From an uncultured Bacteroidales bacterium (GTDB taxonomy: Bacteria; Bacteroidota; Bacteroidia; Bacteroidales; WCHB1-69), in NCBI GenBank assembly GCA_946186495.1, contig CAMHNQ010000011.1:1-64000 (forward strand): 64,000 nucleotides of DNA, read 5' to 3'. Every line of letters begins with the position of its first letter. The first letter of the stretch is position 1. The position numbers and the translations under genes were made by a program. Below, in pieces: positions 51,631 through 60,654 of this stretch. The notes beneath the pieces are model-generated. The model searched no databases. It was not told the DNA's origin and saw only the letters and a list, made by a program, of their open reading frames with translations.

Positions 51631-51663
51631 AGGTGTGGGATTTAAAGATAAAAGATTATAAGG

Positions 51664-52215
51664 TTAGAAACGGTAACGGACACCAATGGCGATGTTCAGG
51701 AGGTTGGAGGTGAGGTCGCCTTGCCGAAGACCGAACATGTTGACCATCGGGCGCCAGTCGAGGCTCAAATTCAGTGGAATGCTGAAATCGTATTCCAGAC
51801 CGATTTGCGCACCGATAGGCAATCCCAAGCGTCTGTAAGTGGTCAGCACTCCTTGTCTGTTATAGCGGGGGAGATCAAAGAATTCGCCATAGCCCCAGCT
51901 CACGCCAGCACTTGCGCCAAGATACAGGAAAAGGCCGTCGGTGATGCTTTCTAACCAATCGTAGGAAAGAACAATTTGCGCACGGCCGTAATGGTAAACG
52001 ACCGGAACCTTCATCCCATTCTCGTCAACAATCAATGCTTTTTGATAGATAAAGGGGGACAAACCGGCATCCACTTCTAACATGCTGGAAGTCAGCTCAT
52101 GTTGGTAAGATACTTCCATGTTGTAGCCCAAGCGGCCACCGATGGCACGGGGTTGCGCTATGGCTATTCCGGCCGTGAACACGACCATTGCGATGAGTAT
52201 TAGTTTTTTTTTCAT
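51664..52215 (-). CDS. Outer-membrane beta-barrel protein
   Basis: A 183-residue exported protein (signal about 1-20, ending IAIAQ) with alternating strands ending in aromatic residues, from GRLGYNMEVSYQHEL to the terminal IAIGVRYRF, a typical last barrel strand with C-terminal Phe. Probably an eight-strand barrel. It lies between the TatD and OYE genes in one operon. Specific role unknown. Confidence 0.75.
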   Translation of the reverse strand: MKKKLILIAMVVFTAGIAIAQPRAIGGRLGYNMEVSYQHELTSSMLEVDAGLSPFIYQKALIVDENGMKVPVVYHYGRAQIVLSYDWLESITDGLFLYLGASAGVSWGYGEFFDLPRYNRQGVLTTYRRLGLPIGAQIGLEYDFSIPLNLSLDWRPMVNMFGLRQGDLTSNLLNIAIGVRYRF

Positions 52216-52245
52216 GACATTATAGATTTTTTCAACTTTTGGTGT

Positions 52246-53019
52246 TCAATTAAAAAAGATGCGCATGGCGTTTTCGGAAGTTCGTTCCATGACCTCTTTG
52301 ACGGATACATTGAGGATTTCCGCAATTTTTCGGGCTATGAGCGGGATATAGCTGCTTTCGTTAGGGGTGCCCCGATGCGGGGTGGGGGCGAGGTAAGGAG
52401 CGTCGGTCTCAAGCACGATATGTTCCAGTCCGATTTGAGGAACAAGTTCTTGAAGTTTGCTGTTTTTGAAAGTCACAATGCCGCCGATTCCAATGGCAAA
52501 GCCGTGTTTGGCAGCCCATTCCGCTTCCTGGATTCCGCCAGAGAAGCAGTGCAACACTCCTCGAAGGGATCCTGTGGCATATTGGCTCAGGATGGGGATG
52601 GCCTCGCTGTAGCCGTTTCGGATGTGAAGGGAAAGCGGCAACTTGCGGTCGTGCGCCCAATTCAACTGGCGCTGGAAAACAATTTGTTGCTCCTGTTCAA
52701 AATCCCGGTCGTGGTAGTAGTCGAGACCGATTTCGCCAATGCCAACAATATTGCGGTCCTCGATATGGCTTTCTAATTCCGCCAGTTGCTCTTCATAGTC
52801 TTCCTTGACGTCAGAGGGGTGCAGTCCAATCAGTCCGTACACGTTTTCGGGGAACATCTCCACGGCTTCGGCAATCATAGGGGGTGTTTGAACATCCACA
52901 CAGGCGAGGAGTACTTTCTCAACGTGTGCGTCTACGGCCCGTTGGATTACCTCCCGAAGGTTTTCCGGATAGTATTCGCGGTATAGATGAGCATGCGTGT
53001 CAATGTAGTAGTTTGCCAT
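52246..53019 (-). CDS. tatD: TatD family metal-dependent DNase
   Basis: A 257-residue TIM-barrel hydrolase. Metal ligands are in DTHAHLY (residues 7-13), IGEIGLDYY (about 94-102), LHIRNGY, HCFSGG and LETDAPYLAP (about 203-212). The family are 3'-5' DNases in DNA repair and degradation. Normal length. It starts 11 bases after the MATE gene. Confidence 0.92.
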   Translation of the reverse strand: MANYYIDTHAHLYREYYPENLREVIQRAVDAHVEKVLLACVDVQTPPMIAEAVEMFPENVYGLIGLHPSDVKEDYEEQLAELESHIEDRNIVGIGEIGLDYYHDRDFEQEQQIVFQRQLNWAHDRKLPLSLHIRNGYSEAIPILSQYATGSLRGVLHCFSGGIQEAEWAAKHGFAIGIGGIVTFKNSKLQELVPQIGLEHIVLETDAPYLAPTPHRGTPNESSYIPLIARKIAEILNVSVKEVMERTSENAMRIFFN

Positions 53020-53030
53020 TTCTTTTCTGT

Positions 53031-54404
53031 TTATTCATTGTTCTGTATTGAGAATACATTGCGTTGGTTAAATAGAAGGATGGCGGCCAGGGCGGCACCG
53101 AGGAAGTCGGAAATGGTCAGGGAAATCCAGACGCCATGGAGACCGTCCAGTCCGGTTGCCATGAAAATCTTCGGGACGATGATGCTCATTGGGACGAGGA
53201 ATATGACTTGCCGGGATAGGCTGGTGACAATGGCTACCCATGGTTTGTCGATGGATTGGAAGAAGTTGGAGTTGACAATGGTGAATCCGATGAGGGGGAA
53301 CATGACCATGCTGTAGCGTAGGGCCACACGTCCGATTTCAATCATGTGGGAGTCCGTGGTGAACACGCGCATCATGAGTCCGGGAATAAGGCAGCCGACC
53401 ACGCTTCCGAAGAGTCCAACGGCCACGCAGGTCCACATGGTTAGGCCATAGACATGTTTCAGACGATGTGAGAGTCCGGCGCCGTAATTGTAGCCGGCAA
53501 TGGGTTGCATGCCTTGACAAACTCCTATGATTATGAGAACCAAGAAGTTCCCATAGGTATTGCAAATGCCGTAAGCCCCCACGGCGTAGTCGCCACCATA
53601 TTTCAGCAACTGGGAGTTCAAGATGGCAACCACGCCGGCGGCAGCCAAGTTCATCAGAAACGGGCTCATGCCAATCAGCGTGATATTCTTGAAAATGTAC
53701 CCTTTCAGTTTCCAAGCGTGTGACTTGAAGCGGATGAATGAGGTCGGTTGCACGAAATGCAGGATGGAGACCACCGCCATCACGAAGATGGAAATAGTGG
53801 AGGCGATGGCCGCGCCTTTGATGCCCATGTCAAGCGCGAAGATGAAGATGGGGTCAAGGATGATGTTCAGAATGGCCCCCCCGGCTTGAATAAGCATGGA
53901 TTTGGTGGGGTATCCTGATGCGCGTATTAATCCGGTAAGGTTGAATGTCAGCGTGATCAGGAACATGCCAGGCAGGATATAAATCATGTACTCGCGCGCG
54001 TAGGATACTGTTTCCGGTGTCGCGCCGAACATCATGAGAATTTTGTCCATGAAAAGGTAGCAGAATATCAGGACAATCCCGCTGAGCATAATGGTGTACA
54101 CAAAGCTGTTGCCTAAAATGTTCTCCGCCCATTCTTTGTCTTTTTTGCCTAAGACAATGGACATGCGGGCTGCCGAACCCACGCCGATCAGAGATCCGAA
54201 GGCATGGATGATGTTCATCAGGGGAAAAGTGATAGCCAGGCCGGCGATGGCCAATGCTCCGACGCCGTGTCCGATGAAAACACGATCTACAATATTGTAC
54301 ACGGAAGCGATAATCTGGCTGATTACCGCAGGCAGGGCGTAAATCCACAACAATTGTCCGATATCTTTTGTGGCGAGTTCTTGGGTTCTATCTATGCTTT
54401 CCAA
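53031..54404 (-). CDS. MATE family efflux transporter, TTG start
   Basis: A 457-residue inner-membrane drug/cation antiporter with twelve helices in two MATE repeats (IGQLLWIYALPAVISQIIASVYNIVDRVFIGHGVGALAIAGLA is the opening hallmark). The track start at 54470 is upstream of the promoter TATTTTCG (54424-54431) and would translate it, so it is wrong. The first suitable in-frame codon after the promoter is TTG at 54404. No in-frame ATG is found until inside the second helix, so TTG initiation is likely. First gene of a four-gene operon. Confidence 0.88.
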   Translation of the reverse strand: MESIDRTQELATKDIGQLLWIYALPAVISQIIASVYNIVDRVFIGHGVGALAIAGLAITFPLMNIIHAFGSLIGVGSAARMSIVLGKKDKEWAENILGNSFVYTIMLSGIVLIFCYLFMDKILMMFGATPETVSYAREYMIYILPGMFLITLTFNLTGLIRASGYPTKSMLIQAGGAILNIILDPIFIFALDMGIKGAAIASTISIFVMAVVSILHFVQPTSFIRFKSHAWKLKGYIFKNITLIGMSPFLMNLAAAGVVAILNSQLLKYGGDYAVGAYGICNTYGNFLVLIIIGVCQGMQPIAGYNYGAGLSHRLKHVYGLTMWTCVAVGLFGSVVGCLIPGLMMRVFTTDSHMIEIGRVALRYSMVMFPLIGFTIVNSNFFQSIDKPWVAIVTSLSRQVIFLVPMSIIVPKIFMATGLDGLHGVWISLTISDFLGAALAAILLFNQRNVFSIQNNE

Positions 54405-54423
54405 TGTTCTATGTTTAAGACCG

Positions 54424-54431
54424 CGAAAATA
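54424..54431 (-). promoter_or_regulatory. Bacteroidota -7 promoter element of the MATE operon
   Basis: TATTTTCG followed by CGGTC on the minus strand, 20 bases before TTG 54404. Confidence 0.65.
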
Positions 54432-54468
54432 CACTTTTTTTGTATTCTCTTTTTTTGAATTGAAAGCC

Positions 54469-54503
54469 AAAAAAAGAGGCGCGTGGTTCTGCGCCTCTTT
54501 TTT
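54469..54503 (-). terminator. Bidirectional intrinsic terminator
   Basis: AAAAAAAGAGGCGC and GCGCCTCTTTTTT pair in a long stem with an eight-base loop, A-rich on one side and T-rich on the other. It ends the pepP transcript and insulates the MATE promoter. Confidence 0.88.
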
Positions 54504-54519
54504 AAAGCTCGTTAGGACA

Positions 54520-55917
54520 TTATTTTCCGATGACGGCAGCTAATTCTTCCACCCGTTTCGGCAAGTGCGGCCCCAACACCCGGTGGCCGTTTTCTGTAAT
54601 CAACAGGTCATCTTCTATGCGTATGCCGCCGAAGTCGCGGTACTTCTCCACCACATCGTAGTTGATGAACTGCTCGAACTTGCGCTCTTTCTTCCAAATG
54701 TCGATGAGGTGCGGGATAAAGTATATACCCGGTTCGATGGAGACCACGAAGCCCGGTTTCAGCTCGCGGGCCATGCGCAGCGAAGCCCATCCGAAAATCT
54801 TGCTCGGGCGGACAGTGTCGTCATAGCCGACATAAATCTGGCCCAAACCTTCCATGTCGTGCACATCGAGACCGATCTGGTGGCCCAAACCGTGCACCAT
54901 GAACAGGGCGTGCGCACCTAACTCCACAGCCTCTTTCACATCGCCCTTCATCAGTCCCAGATCCTTCAGTCCCTGAGCGATAACTTCGCAGGAAAGTCGG
55001 TGAAGCTCCTTGTTGTACATGCCCGGGCGTGCTGCATCGATGGCATCCAAGTTGGCCTTCAGCACGATTTCGTAGATTTCCTGCTGTTTCTGTGTGAACT
55101 TGCCGTTCACGGGCATGGTGCGCGTGTAGTCGGAGCAGTAGTTCATCAGACCTTCCGCGCCGGCATCCATCAGAAGCATGTTGCCAGCTTTCAGAATGCC
55201 GTTGTGCAGATGGTTGTGCAGCGTCTCGCCGTGCTGGGAGAGGATGACCGGGAAGGAGATGCCGTTGCCGAACGACAGGGCAATGCCCTCGGCCAGACCG
55301 GCCAGCTCGCGTTCAGACTCACCCTCCACGCAGCGGCGCATCACGGCGGTGTGCATCTTCACGCCGATTTCGCAGGCCTTGTCCATCTCGTCGATTTCGC
55401 ACTGCTCTTTCGCGGAACGGAGGTTCACGATGCCCATGATAAGGTCCAGCGAAGCCGCCTCGCGAATGTGGTTGACGTCCACGCCAGTGAGGTTGGCCAT
55501 CAGGATTTGGTTGTCTCCGCGATATTGCGGGGTGAAATGGACCTTGCGGCCCTGCGCCTGCGCCTGCTGGATGAACTCGGCCAGTTGCGCGAACGGGCGG
55601 GTCTCCGTAACGCCCACTTTTTCGGCCAAGGAGGCAATCGTTGGCTGGTCGCCCATCCAGATGATGTCGTCGATGGTGAAGTCATTGCCGAAAATGATGG
55701 ACTGGTGCGCATCGAAGTCGATGACGGCGGCAATGTCGGCAATGGAAAGTCCGAAGAAATATAGGAAATCGCTGTCCTGACGGAAGTTGTAGGTGTTGTC
55801 GGGATAGTTCATCGGGGCCTCGTGGTTGCCCAAAAACACAGCGATACCGCTCTTGACGGCTGCGGTCAATCTTTCTCTTCGGTTCTGATAAACTTGGGGT
55901 TCGAATAAGGGGTTCAT
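54520..55917 (-). CDS. pepP: Xaa-Pro aminopeptidase (aminopeptidase P)
   Basis: A 465-residue pita-bread metallopeptidase removing N-terminal residues before proline in the cytosol. The N-terminal non-catalytic domain covers about 1-170. Metal ligands: DAGAEGLMNYCSDYTRT (two Asp, about 257 and 268), HGLGHQIGLDVHD (His about 347), VSIEPGIYF (Glu) and GGIRIEDDLLIT (Glu). The order and spacing match PepP. Alone between two intergenic regions. Confidence 0.93.
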   Translation of the reverse strand: MNPLFEPQVYQNRRERLTAAVKSGIAVFLGNHEAPMNYPDNTYNFRQDSDFLYFFGLSIADIAAVIDFDAHQSIIFGNDFTIDDIIWMGDQPTIASLAEKVGVTETRPFAQLAEFIQQAQAQGRKVHFTPQYRGDNQILMANLTGVDVNHIREAASLDLIMGIVNLRSAKEQCEIDEMDKACEIGVKMHTAVMRRCVEGESERELAGLAEGIALSFGNGISFPVILSQHGETLHNHLHNGILKAGNMLLMDAGAEGLMNYCSDYTRTMPVNGKFTQKQQEIYEIVLKANLDAIDAARPGMYNKELHRLSCEVIAQGLKDLGLMKGDVKEAVELGAHALFMVHGLGHQIGLDVHDMEGLGQIYVGYDDTVRPSKIFGWASLRMARELKPGFVVSIEPGIYFIPHLIDIWKKERKFEQFINYDVVEKYRDFGGIRIEDDLLITENGHRVLGPHLPKRVEELAAVIGK

Positions 55918-55953
55918 ATTGTTTAATATTTATTGTTTGTTCGAAAATTGGCT

Positions 55954-56463
55954 TTAATCTTTATTAAAAGAATATCGTTTCTGTTTTACCCATTTGATTT
56001 TATGAATGCCATCTGCAATTTTTTTGCATCCAAATAATATTGCTGGAGTGAACCTCTTTCCATATAATGGTGAAATCAATATGGTGCCTATACCTTCCAT
56101 GATATTTAAACGTCCCTCTTTTTGACGTTCTTTAGCAATGGCATCGATGTGATATTGTGTGGAAATAGCGATCATATTGCAAGCATCAGCGTTTGTAACT
56201 TCAAATGCATTGAGAAATTCCTTCACTTCGTCTTCTTTTTTTTCTTTTACAATGAACATATAATTAATAAAATCGTACACCTTTTGCTCAGATCCTTCCT
56301 GCCGTTTCCAATAGTTGTCAAGAATATTTTTTATAGATGATTTAGTATAGGAATCGCCGAAATAAGGACAGCGCTCTTTTCTGAAATCCTTTTTTCTTTT
56401 ACATCTGTTCTGATATTCACAACGATAGCACTGTTCTCTCATGGGTCCAAAGTCAAAGTTCAA
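55954..56463 (-). CDS. Cysteine-cluster protein, unknown
   Basis: A 169-residue cytosolic protein. The N-terminus has four closely spaced Cys (CYRCEYQNRCKRKKDFRKERCPYF), suggesting a metal knuckle. The rest is helical and rich in Lys, with a weakly hydrophobic patch (IGTILISPLYGKRF) near residue 125. I do not recognise a family. It follows the S41 peptidase gene by 16 bases. Base composition is lower in G+C than the surrounding genes, suggesting recent acquisition. Confidence 0.6.
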   Translation of the reverse strand: MNFDFGPMREQCYRCEYQNRCKRKKDFRKERCPYFGDSYTKSSIKNILDNYWKRQEGSEQKVYDFINYMFIVKEKKEDEVKEFLNAFEVTNADACNMIAISTQYHIDAIAKERQKEGRLNIMEGIGTILISPLYGKRFTPAILFGCKKIADGIHKIKWVKQKRYSFNKD

Positions 56464-56479
56464 AGTTCAAAGTTCATAG

Positions 56480-57745
56480 TCAATGATTCCGAATGTAGTT
56501 AATGGCAGCATCCAATTGCGGTTTGAAGTCGCCGTTGTAGTCTTTGCGGAGGACGATTTCGTCGGGGGTGTGCCCGATGCCTTCCCACACCTTGCCGCCG
56601 ATTTGCGCCTCAAAGGTGGAAGTATAGACATAGTGACCTTCCGACAGGTCCGAAGTCCCGAACGGTCCGCCGTAGTTGAGGTCAATGCGGTTGGCGCCCT
56701 GCAACGGGCCGGTGCCGCCGTGCGTGCGCTCGCCGATGGTGTGCGCGGTAGGTAGCACAGCCTTGATGATCATCGGTTCGATTTCGCCCATGCTCACCGA
56801 GTGAATGTCACAGAGAATCACGTATGGGATGTTCTCCGCCGTGATGTCGCGGTGGTATCTCTTGTTCGGATCTATGAAATAAGGTGTCCATACGGAGTAC
56901 TCGTAGCGGCCTGGACCTTCCTTGTAGCGGGTTTTCATGATCTCAGTCCGTTCGTTGAGGTAGTTGCCGACCAGGTAGTCGAGGTCGTCCTGGTAGCCGC
57001 CGCGGTTGCAGCGGTTGTCGAGGATGAAACCGGCAAGCTCGTTACGTGGCGTTTCCACGATGGCCCGGAAATAGTGGTCCAGCAACTGTGCTCCTTCCTC
57101 GTTCTGTAGCATCACCGGCGTAATAGCGGCCGATGACTGCCACAGGTAGGGAATCTTCCGCCCGTCTGGGAGCTTGAAGAGGATATAATGGTAAGTGATA
57201 AACATCCCTAATTCGGGCGCATACGCCAAGCATGACTCGTGAGTTTCTACAGTATATTGATTTTCAATATTTTGCAGGAAATTCTGGATTCCTTGGTTTT
57301 CGTCGCCGGCCGGCTCGTAATAGTAGTCGCGGGTGGGAAGTTCCAGACTCGAAGGACGGATAACAATGTAAGAATTAGAATCGTTGGGAGCTGGATGGAG
57401 ATTTCTCACCCGGAAAACCAAATGGTGGTCAACCAAACCGCCCACGATTTTGGTGTAAAGCTGTTCCAACTCCTCCGTTTTCACATAACCAACCTGCTCG
57501 TACTTTTTGTCAAGTTCATGGAAGGCAGGATAAAAACGGTCATACATCGCGTCCCAATCCGTGGTATCGACATCCCAAAAGACGTAGCCCGTGCTGAGGG
57601 CTTTCCACAGGTAGTCGAACTGTTCGGCGTAGGTGCTGTAGGCTAACTCGCCGTTCTCCCCGATATAGGGCATGTAGTCGGCTTGTTTGCGGCAGGAGGC
57701 GCCTATCAGGGCTATTATTGCTGCTATTGTGATGACTTTTTTCAT
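56480..57745 (-). CDS. S41 family peptidase, lipoprotein
   Basis: A 421-residue lipoprotein (lipobox GASC, Cys about 18) of the C-terminal-processing peptidase (S41) family. FILDNRCNRGGYQDDLDYL corresponds to the usual LRGNxGG block; PYVILCDIHSVSMGEIEPMIIKAVLP holds the likely nucleophile Ser in SMGE, and TIGERTHGGTGPL follows. No PDZ domain is evident. ATG 57745 (MKKVITIAAI) is used because it starts the signal; the track start 24 codons upstream is inside the repeat region. It would act in the periplasm or outside the cell. The Cys-rich gene follows. Confidence 0.8.
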   Translation of the reverse strand: MKKVITIAAIIALIGASCRKQADYMPYIGENGELAYSTYAEQFDYLWKALSTGYVFWDVDTTDWDAMYDRFYPAFHELDKKYEQVGYVKTEELEQLYTKIVGGLVDHHLVFRVRNLHPAPNDSNSYIVIRPSSLELPTRDYYYEPAGDENQGIQNFLQNIENQYTVETHESCLAYAPELGMFITYHYILFKLPDGRKIPYLWQSSAAITPVMLQNEEGAQLLDHYFRAIVETPRNELAGFILDNRCNRGGYQDDLDYLVGNYLNERTEIMKTRYKEGPGRYEYSVWTPYFIDPNKRYHRDITAENIPYVILCDIHSVSMGEIEPMIIKAVLPTAHTIGERTHGGTGPLQGANRIDLNYGGPFGTSDLSEGHYVYTSTFEAQIGGKVWEGIGHTPDEIVLRKDYNGDFKPQLDAAINYIRNH

Positions 57746-57889
57746 TGTATTTTGATTTTTATTTTGGATGTTGTCCTTGCACTGCGCTTCGCTTGCGGGT
57801 TTCTGGTTGCCCCACACTGCGCTTCGCTTGTGTGGGGTTATTTGCGCTTCGCGCGTCTTGCCCCTTCGGGGCTGCTTAAGGAATATGTT
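57746..57889. repeat. Intergenic repeats and hairpins
   Basis: CACTGCGCTTCGCTTG occurs twice (about 57779 and 57814), the second inside a hairpin CCCCACAC...GTGTGGGG. GCGCTTCGCGC is a further small dyad. CTTGCCCCTTCGGGGCTGC plus TTAAGGAAT (about 57856-57885) is a second copy of the element at 9353. One of these probably terminates the PorT-like gene on the minus strand. Confidence 0.65.
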
Positions 57890-58573
57890 TTAAAATATAT
57901 AGGATGCACCGAGGGTGACAGACAACGTACTAAGGTAGCGAGGGTCGCGGAGGTGCGGAGTGCTGCGGCGGTGGCTGACGAGGTCGTAGTAGTAGAGTGC
58001 GTCGAGGTTGAGTTTCCAGTGCTCGTTGATGAGATAACTCAGCCCGATGCCGCCAACGAGGCCGGCATTGAAACGACAATCTTCGCTCGTGAACTCGCGT
58101 ACTTCGTTGAAATCATCGAAGAATACGTAATAGTCTGTCATCCAATATGTTTTGCCTTTTCTTCGTTCGTGCAGCCAATACCCGACATAGCCACCGAGCA
58201 TTGCGTGGCCGCGGAAATGCTCGCCGCCGAAGGAGAAGTCGGCCAGCACGGGCAGCATCAGGTAGAGGTTGTGGTGCTCCGTGTAGAGGGAGTCTAAGTA
58301 ATTGAGGTGTCGGTCCATGCGGTGCGATCGGCGCATCACGCTGAGGTCGGCACGGAGGGCGAACCAGTCGGTAAAACCGTAGCGAGCCTGTATTCCAACA
58401 TCATAACCGCTTAATGGAGAGTGTGTTTCGTCAATGCGTCCTGCATTGGAACGGGTGATGGAGGTGTAATCCCATCCGCCTTTGATACCCAACGACCATT
58501 GGGCATTTACGGTCATTGTAACACTGAACAGCAATGCTACGGCACACCATTTCAACAAAATGTTTCTACTCAT
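57890..58573 (-). CDS. PorT-like outer-membrane beta-barrel protein
   Basis: A 227-residue exported barrel (signal about 1-25, ending VNAQ). The first strands WSLGIKGGWDYTSITRS and SGYDVGIQARYGFTDWFALRADLSVMRRSHR, the long extracellular loop with DYYVFFDDFNEVREF, and the final LSVTLGASYIF are typical of PorT/OmpW-like family barrels of Bacteroidota. I cannot say whether it serves type IX secretion, as PorT does. A CATTTTCG element (weak -7 match) lies about 25 bases upstream on the minus strand. Confidence 0.75.
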   Translation of the reverse strand: MSRNILLKWCAVALLFSVTMTVNAQWSLGIKGGWDYTSITRSNAGRIDETHSPLSGYDVGIQARYGFTDWFALRADLSVMRRSHRMDRHLNYLDSLYTEHHNLYLMLPVLADFSFGGEHFRGHAMLGGYVGYWLHERRKGKTYWMTDYYVFFDDFNEVREFTSEDCRFNAGLVGGIGLSYLINEHWKLNLDALYYYDLVSHRRSTPHLRDPRYLSTLSVTLGASYIF

Positions 58574-58687
58574 ATATGATTAAGTTAAGTTTTGTGCGAA
58601 AATGGAAACGGTAAATGTATGCAAATCACACTGAAAGGGGTGAAGATGGTACGATTACTGTTTCTAAGAAAGCTGACTGTTGGAGGA

Positions 58688-59713
58688 CTACAGGGTGGCA
58701 GCTTTGAACTGCCTCAGGAAGCGAATGTCGTTCTCAAAATAGAGTCGGATGTCGTTGGTGCGGTATTTGAGCATGGTCATACGCTCGATGCCGAGTCCGA
58801 AGGCGAAACCGCTGTACTTCTTGCTGTCGATTCCGCAGTTCTCCAGCACGTTGGGGTCAACCATGCCGCAGCCGAGGATTTCCACCCAGCCGGTGTGCTT
58901 GCAGATGTTGCATCCTTTGCCGCCGCAGATGTTGCAGGAGACATCCATTTCAGCAGAAGGTTCCGTGAATGGGAAGTAGGAGGGGCGGAGGCGTATGCGC
59001 ACGTCGTCGCCGAACATCCGTTGCGCGAAATAGAGGAGGGTCTGCTTCATGTCGGCGAAAGAGACCTTTTCCGCCACATAGAGGCCTTCCACTTGGTGGA
59101 AGATACAGTGCGCACGCGCGGTGATGGCTTCGTTGCGGAAAACCCGTCCGGGGCATATCACGCGGATGGGGGGTTGCTGTTTCTCCATGGTGCGGACCTG
59201 GAGGGAAGAGGTGTGCGTGCGCAGCAGCACGTCGGGGTGGAGTTCGATGAAGAAGGTGTCCTGCATGTCGCGGGCCGGGTGTTCCTCTGCGAAGTTAAGG
59301 GCGGTGAAGACATGCCAGTCGTCTTCAATGTCGGGGCCTTCCACGGCGGAGAAGCCGATGTCTTCGAAGATACGGCGCACCTCGTTCATCATGATGGAGA
59401 TGGGGTGCATGGAGCCGGCGGCCTGTCGTGTTGCAGGGCGGGTGATGTCGGGAATCAGGGCCGCTTTCCGGTCCGTGGTTGCCTCGATGGTGGCCTTCAT
59501 GGCGTTGTAATGGTTTTGGGCGAGGTCGCGGAGGTCGTTCACCATTTGGCCGAACTCCTTGCGGTTCTCCTGTGCCATGTTTTTGATCTCACCGAAAAGG
59601 GCTTGTATTTCGCTTTTCTTGCTTAAAAACTGCAGCCGGAACTGTTCCAAATTCTCCGCATTCTGGAATTGGAAGTTTTCGATTTCCGATCTGATTTCGT
59701 CTATGCTTTTCAT
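58688..59713 (-). CDS. pheS: Phenylalanine--tRNA ligase alpha subunit
   Basis: A 341-residue class II synthetase catalytic subunit charging tRNA-Phe. N-terminal coiled coil (about 1-80), then motif 2 GRVFRNEAITARAHCIFHQVEGLYV (about 180-204), CGGKGCNICKHTGWVEILGCGMVDPNVL and motif 3 FAFGLGIERMTMLKY (about 308-322). Cys pairs in GGKGCNICKH are usual in Bacteroidota. pheT is not adjacent. It lies 23 bases after the cyclophilin gene. Confidence 0.95.
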   Translation of the reverse strand: MKSIDEIRSEIENFQFQNAENLEQFRLQFLSKKSEIQALFGEIKNMAQENRKEFGQMVNDLRDLAQNHYNAMKATIEATTDRKAALIPDITRPATRQAAGSMHPISIMMNEVRRIFEDIGFSAVEGPDIEDDWHVFTALNFAEEHPARDMQDTFFIELHPDVLLRTHTSSLQVRTMEKQQPPIRVICPGRVFRNEAITARAHCIFHQVEGLYVAEKVSFADMKQTLLYFAQRMFGDDVRIRLRPSYFPFTEPSAEMDVSCNICGGKGCNICKHTGWVEILGCGMVDPNVLENCGIDSKKYSGFAFGLGIERMTMLKYRTNDIRLYFENDIRFLRQFKAATL

Positions 59714-59736
59714 TGTTGATACACAATTATTTTAAA

Positions 59737-60471
59737 TTACTTGACGATGCTCGCGCTGATGATTTTGATGTCTTCCAAGGGCCTGTCGGCGACATTCTTA
59801 GGCTGGGCGGCGATTTTGTCGACCACCTCCATCCCCTTCACCACTTCGCCGAACACGGTGTAGTCGCCATCGAGGAAGGGGGCGCCGCCGACGGTGGTGT
59901 AAGCCTGGGACTGTTCTGGGGAGAATGTCTTGCCGGTGCGTTGGGCAATCATGTTGAGGCGGTCGCTGTCGTAAACCGTGCCGTCAACGATGTAGAACTG
60001 GCAACCCGAGGAGGCTTTCTGCGGGTTCACATTGTCGCCCATACGGGCTGCCGCCACGGCTCCGCGTTTGTGGAACCGTCCGCTCACAAACTCTGCAGGG
60101 ATGGTGTACCCCACATCACCGCCGCCCAGTTGCTGCCCGGGTTTCGCAGTCTTGGAGTCAGGATCCCCGCCTTGAATCATGAAGCCCTTGATGATGCGGT
60201 GGAACAGTACGCCGTCGTAGAACTTTTCCTTTACCAGTTTCTCGAAATTGGCTTTATGTGCCGGTGTGTCATCATAAAGGGCGATGATGATGTCGCCGTA
60301 CGTGGTCTTCAGCAATACTTGTGTCATTTTGTCTGTATTATTGTTTTGGGATGTTTGTGCGGCGTTTTCTTGCGCAGGTTCGTCATTTTCCGATTTGACT
60401 TTCTTAGGTGACGAACAAGAAGCTAATAATATGATAACCAAAATGTTAAAAAGAAAAATATTTTTTTTCAT
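59737..60471 (-). CDS. Cyclophilin-type peptidyl-prolyl isomerase lipoprotein
   Basis: A 244-residue lipoprotein (signal about 1-20, lipobox LLASC), a low-complexity linker rich in E, N and Q, then a cyclophilin domain (about 50-240). DGVLFHRIIKGFMIQGGDPDS is the catalytic block with the active Arg. GGAPFLDGDYTVFGEVVKGMEVVDKIA closes the domain. Folds proteins in the periplasm or outer membrane. Promoter TACATTTG is at 60502; pheS is downstream in the same transcript. Confidence 0.9.
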   Translation of the reverse strand: MKKNIFLFNILVIILLASCSSPKKVKSENDEPAQENAAQTSQNNNTDKMTQVLLKTTYGDIIIALYDDTPAHKANFEKLVKEKFYDGVLFHRIIKGFMIQGGDPDSKTAKPGQQLGGGDVGYTIPAEFVSGRFHKRGAVAAARMGDNVNPQKASSGCQFYIVDGTVYDSDRLNMIAQRTGKTFSPEQSQAYTTVGGAPFLDGDYTVFGEVVKGMEVVDKIAAQPKNVADRPLEDIKIISASIVK

Positions 60472-60501
60472 ACGCTTTTCTGTTCTATTTCAAAGAAGCG
60501 G

Positions 60502-60509
60502 CAAATGTA
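60502..60509 (-). promoter_or_regulatory. Bacteroidota -7 promoter element
   Basis: TACATTTG followed by CCGC on the minus strand, 31 bases before the cyclophilin start. Confidence 0.65.
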
Positions 60510-60570
60510 CATAAATTTCGAACACTTCCAAAAAATGATTTTTATTGATGATTTTTTCGCTATTAATTTG

Positions 60571-60578
60571 TATTTTTG
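60571..60578 (+). promoter_or_regulatory. Bacteroidota -7 promoter element of the DUF2723 gene
   Basis: TATTTTTG followed by CGCCC, about 105 bases before the start codon, leaving an unusually long leader. Confidence 0.7.
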
Positions 60579-60592
60579 CGCCCTTAATTTTA

Positions 60593-60654
60593 ACCTGCCT
60601 GTTTTGTTCCTTGTGAGCAGCGGAACATCAGGTCGAATTGACAGGGAAACCCTG
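60593..60654 (+). ncRNA. Structured leader RNA before the DUF2723 gene
   Basis: ACCTG (60593) can pair with CAGGT (60629) and TGTTCC (60605) with GGAACA (60622), making one interrupted stem-loop. CAGGG-AAA-CCCTG follows at 60642-60654. No known riboswitch class was recognised. Most other genes here have 20-45-base leaders. Confidence 0.4.

Noticed and set aside
55000-55764. 254-residue plus-strand ORF
   Set aside because: Antisense of aminopeptidase P, whose metal ligands are all visible on the minus strand.
58592-59626. 344-residue plus-strand ORF
   Set aside because: Antisense shadow of pheS, rich in His and Gly-Val runs typical of shadows.
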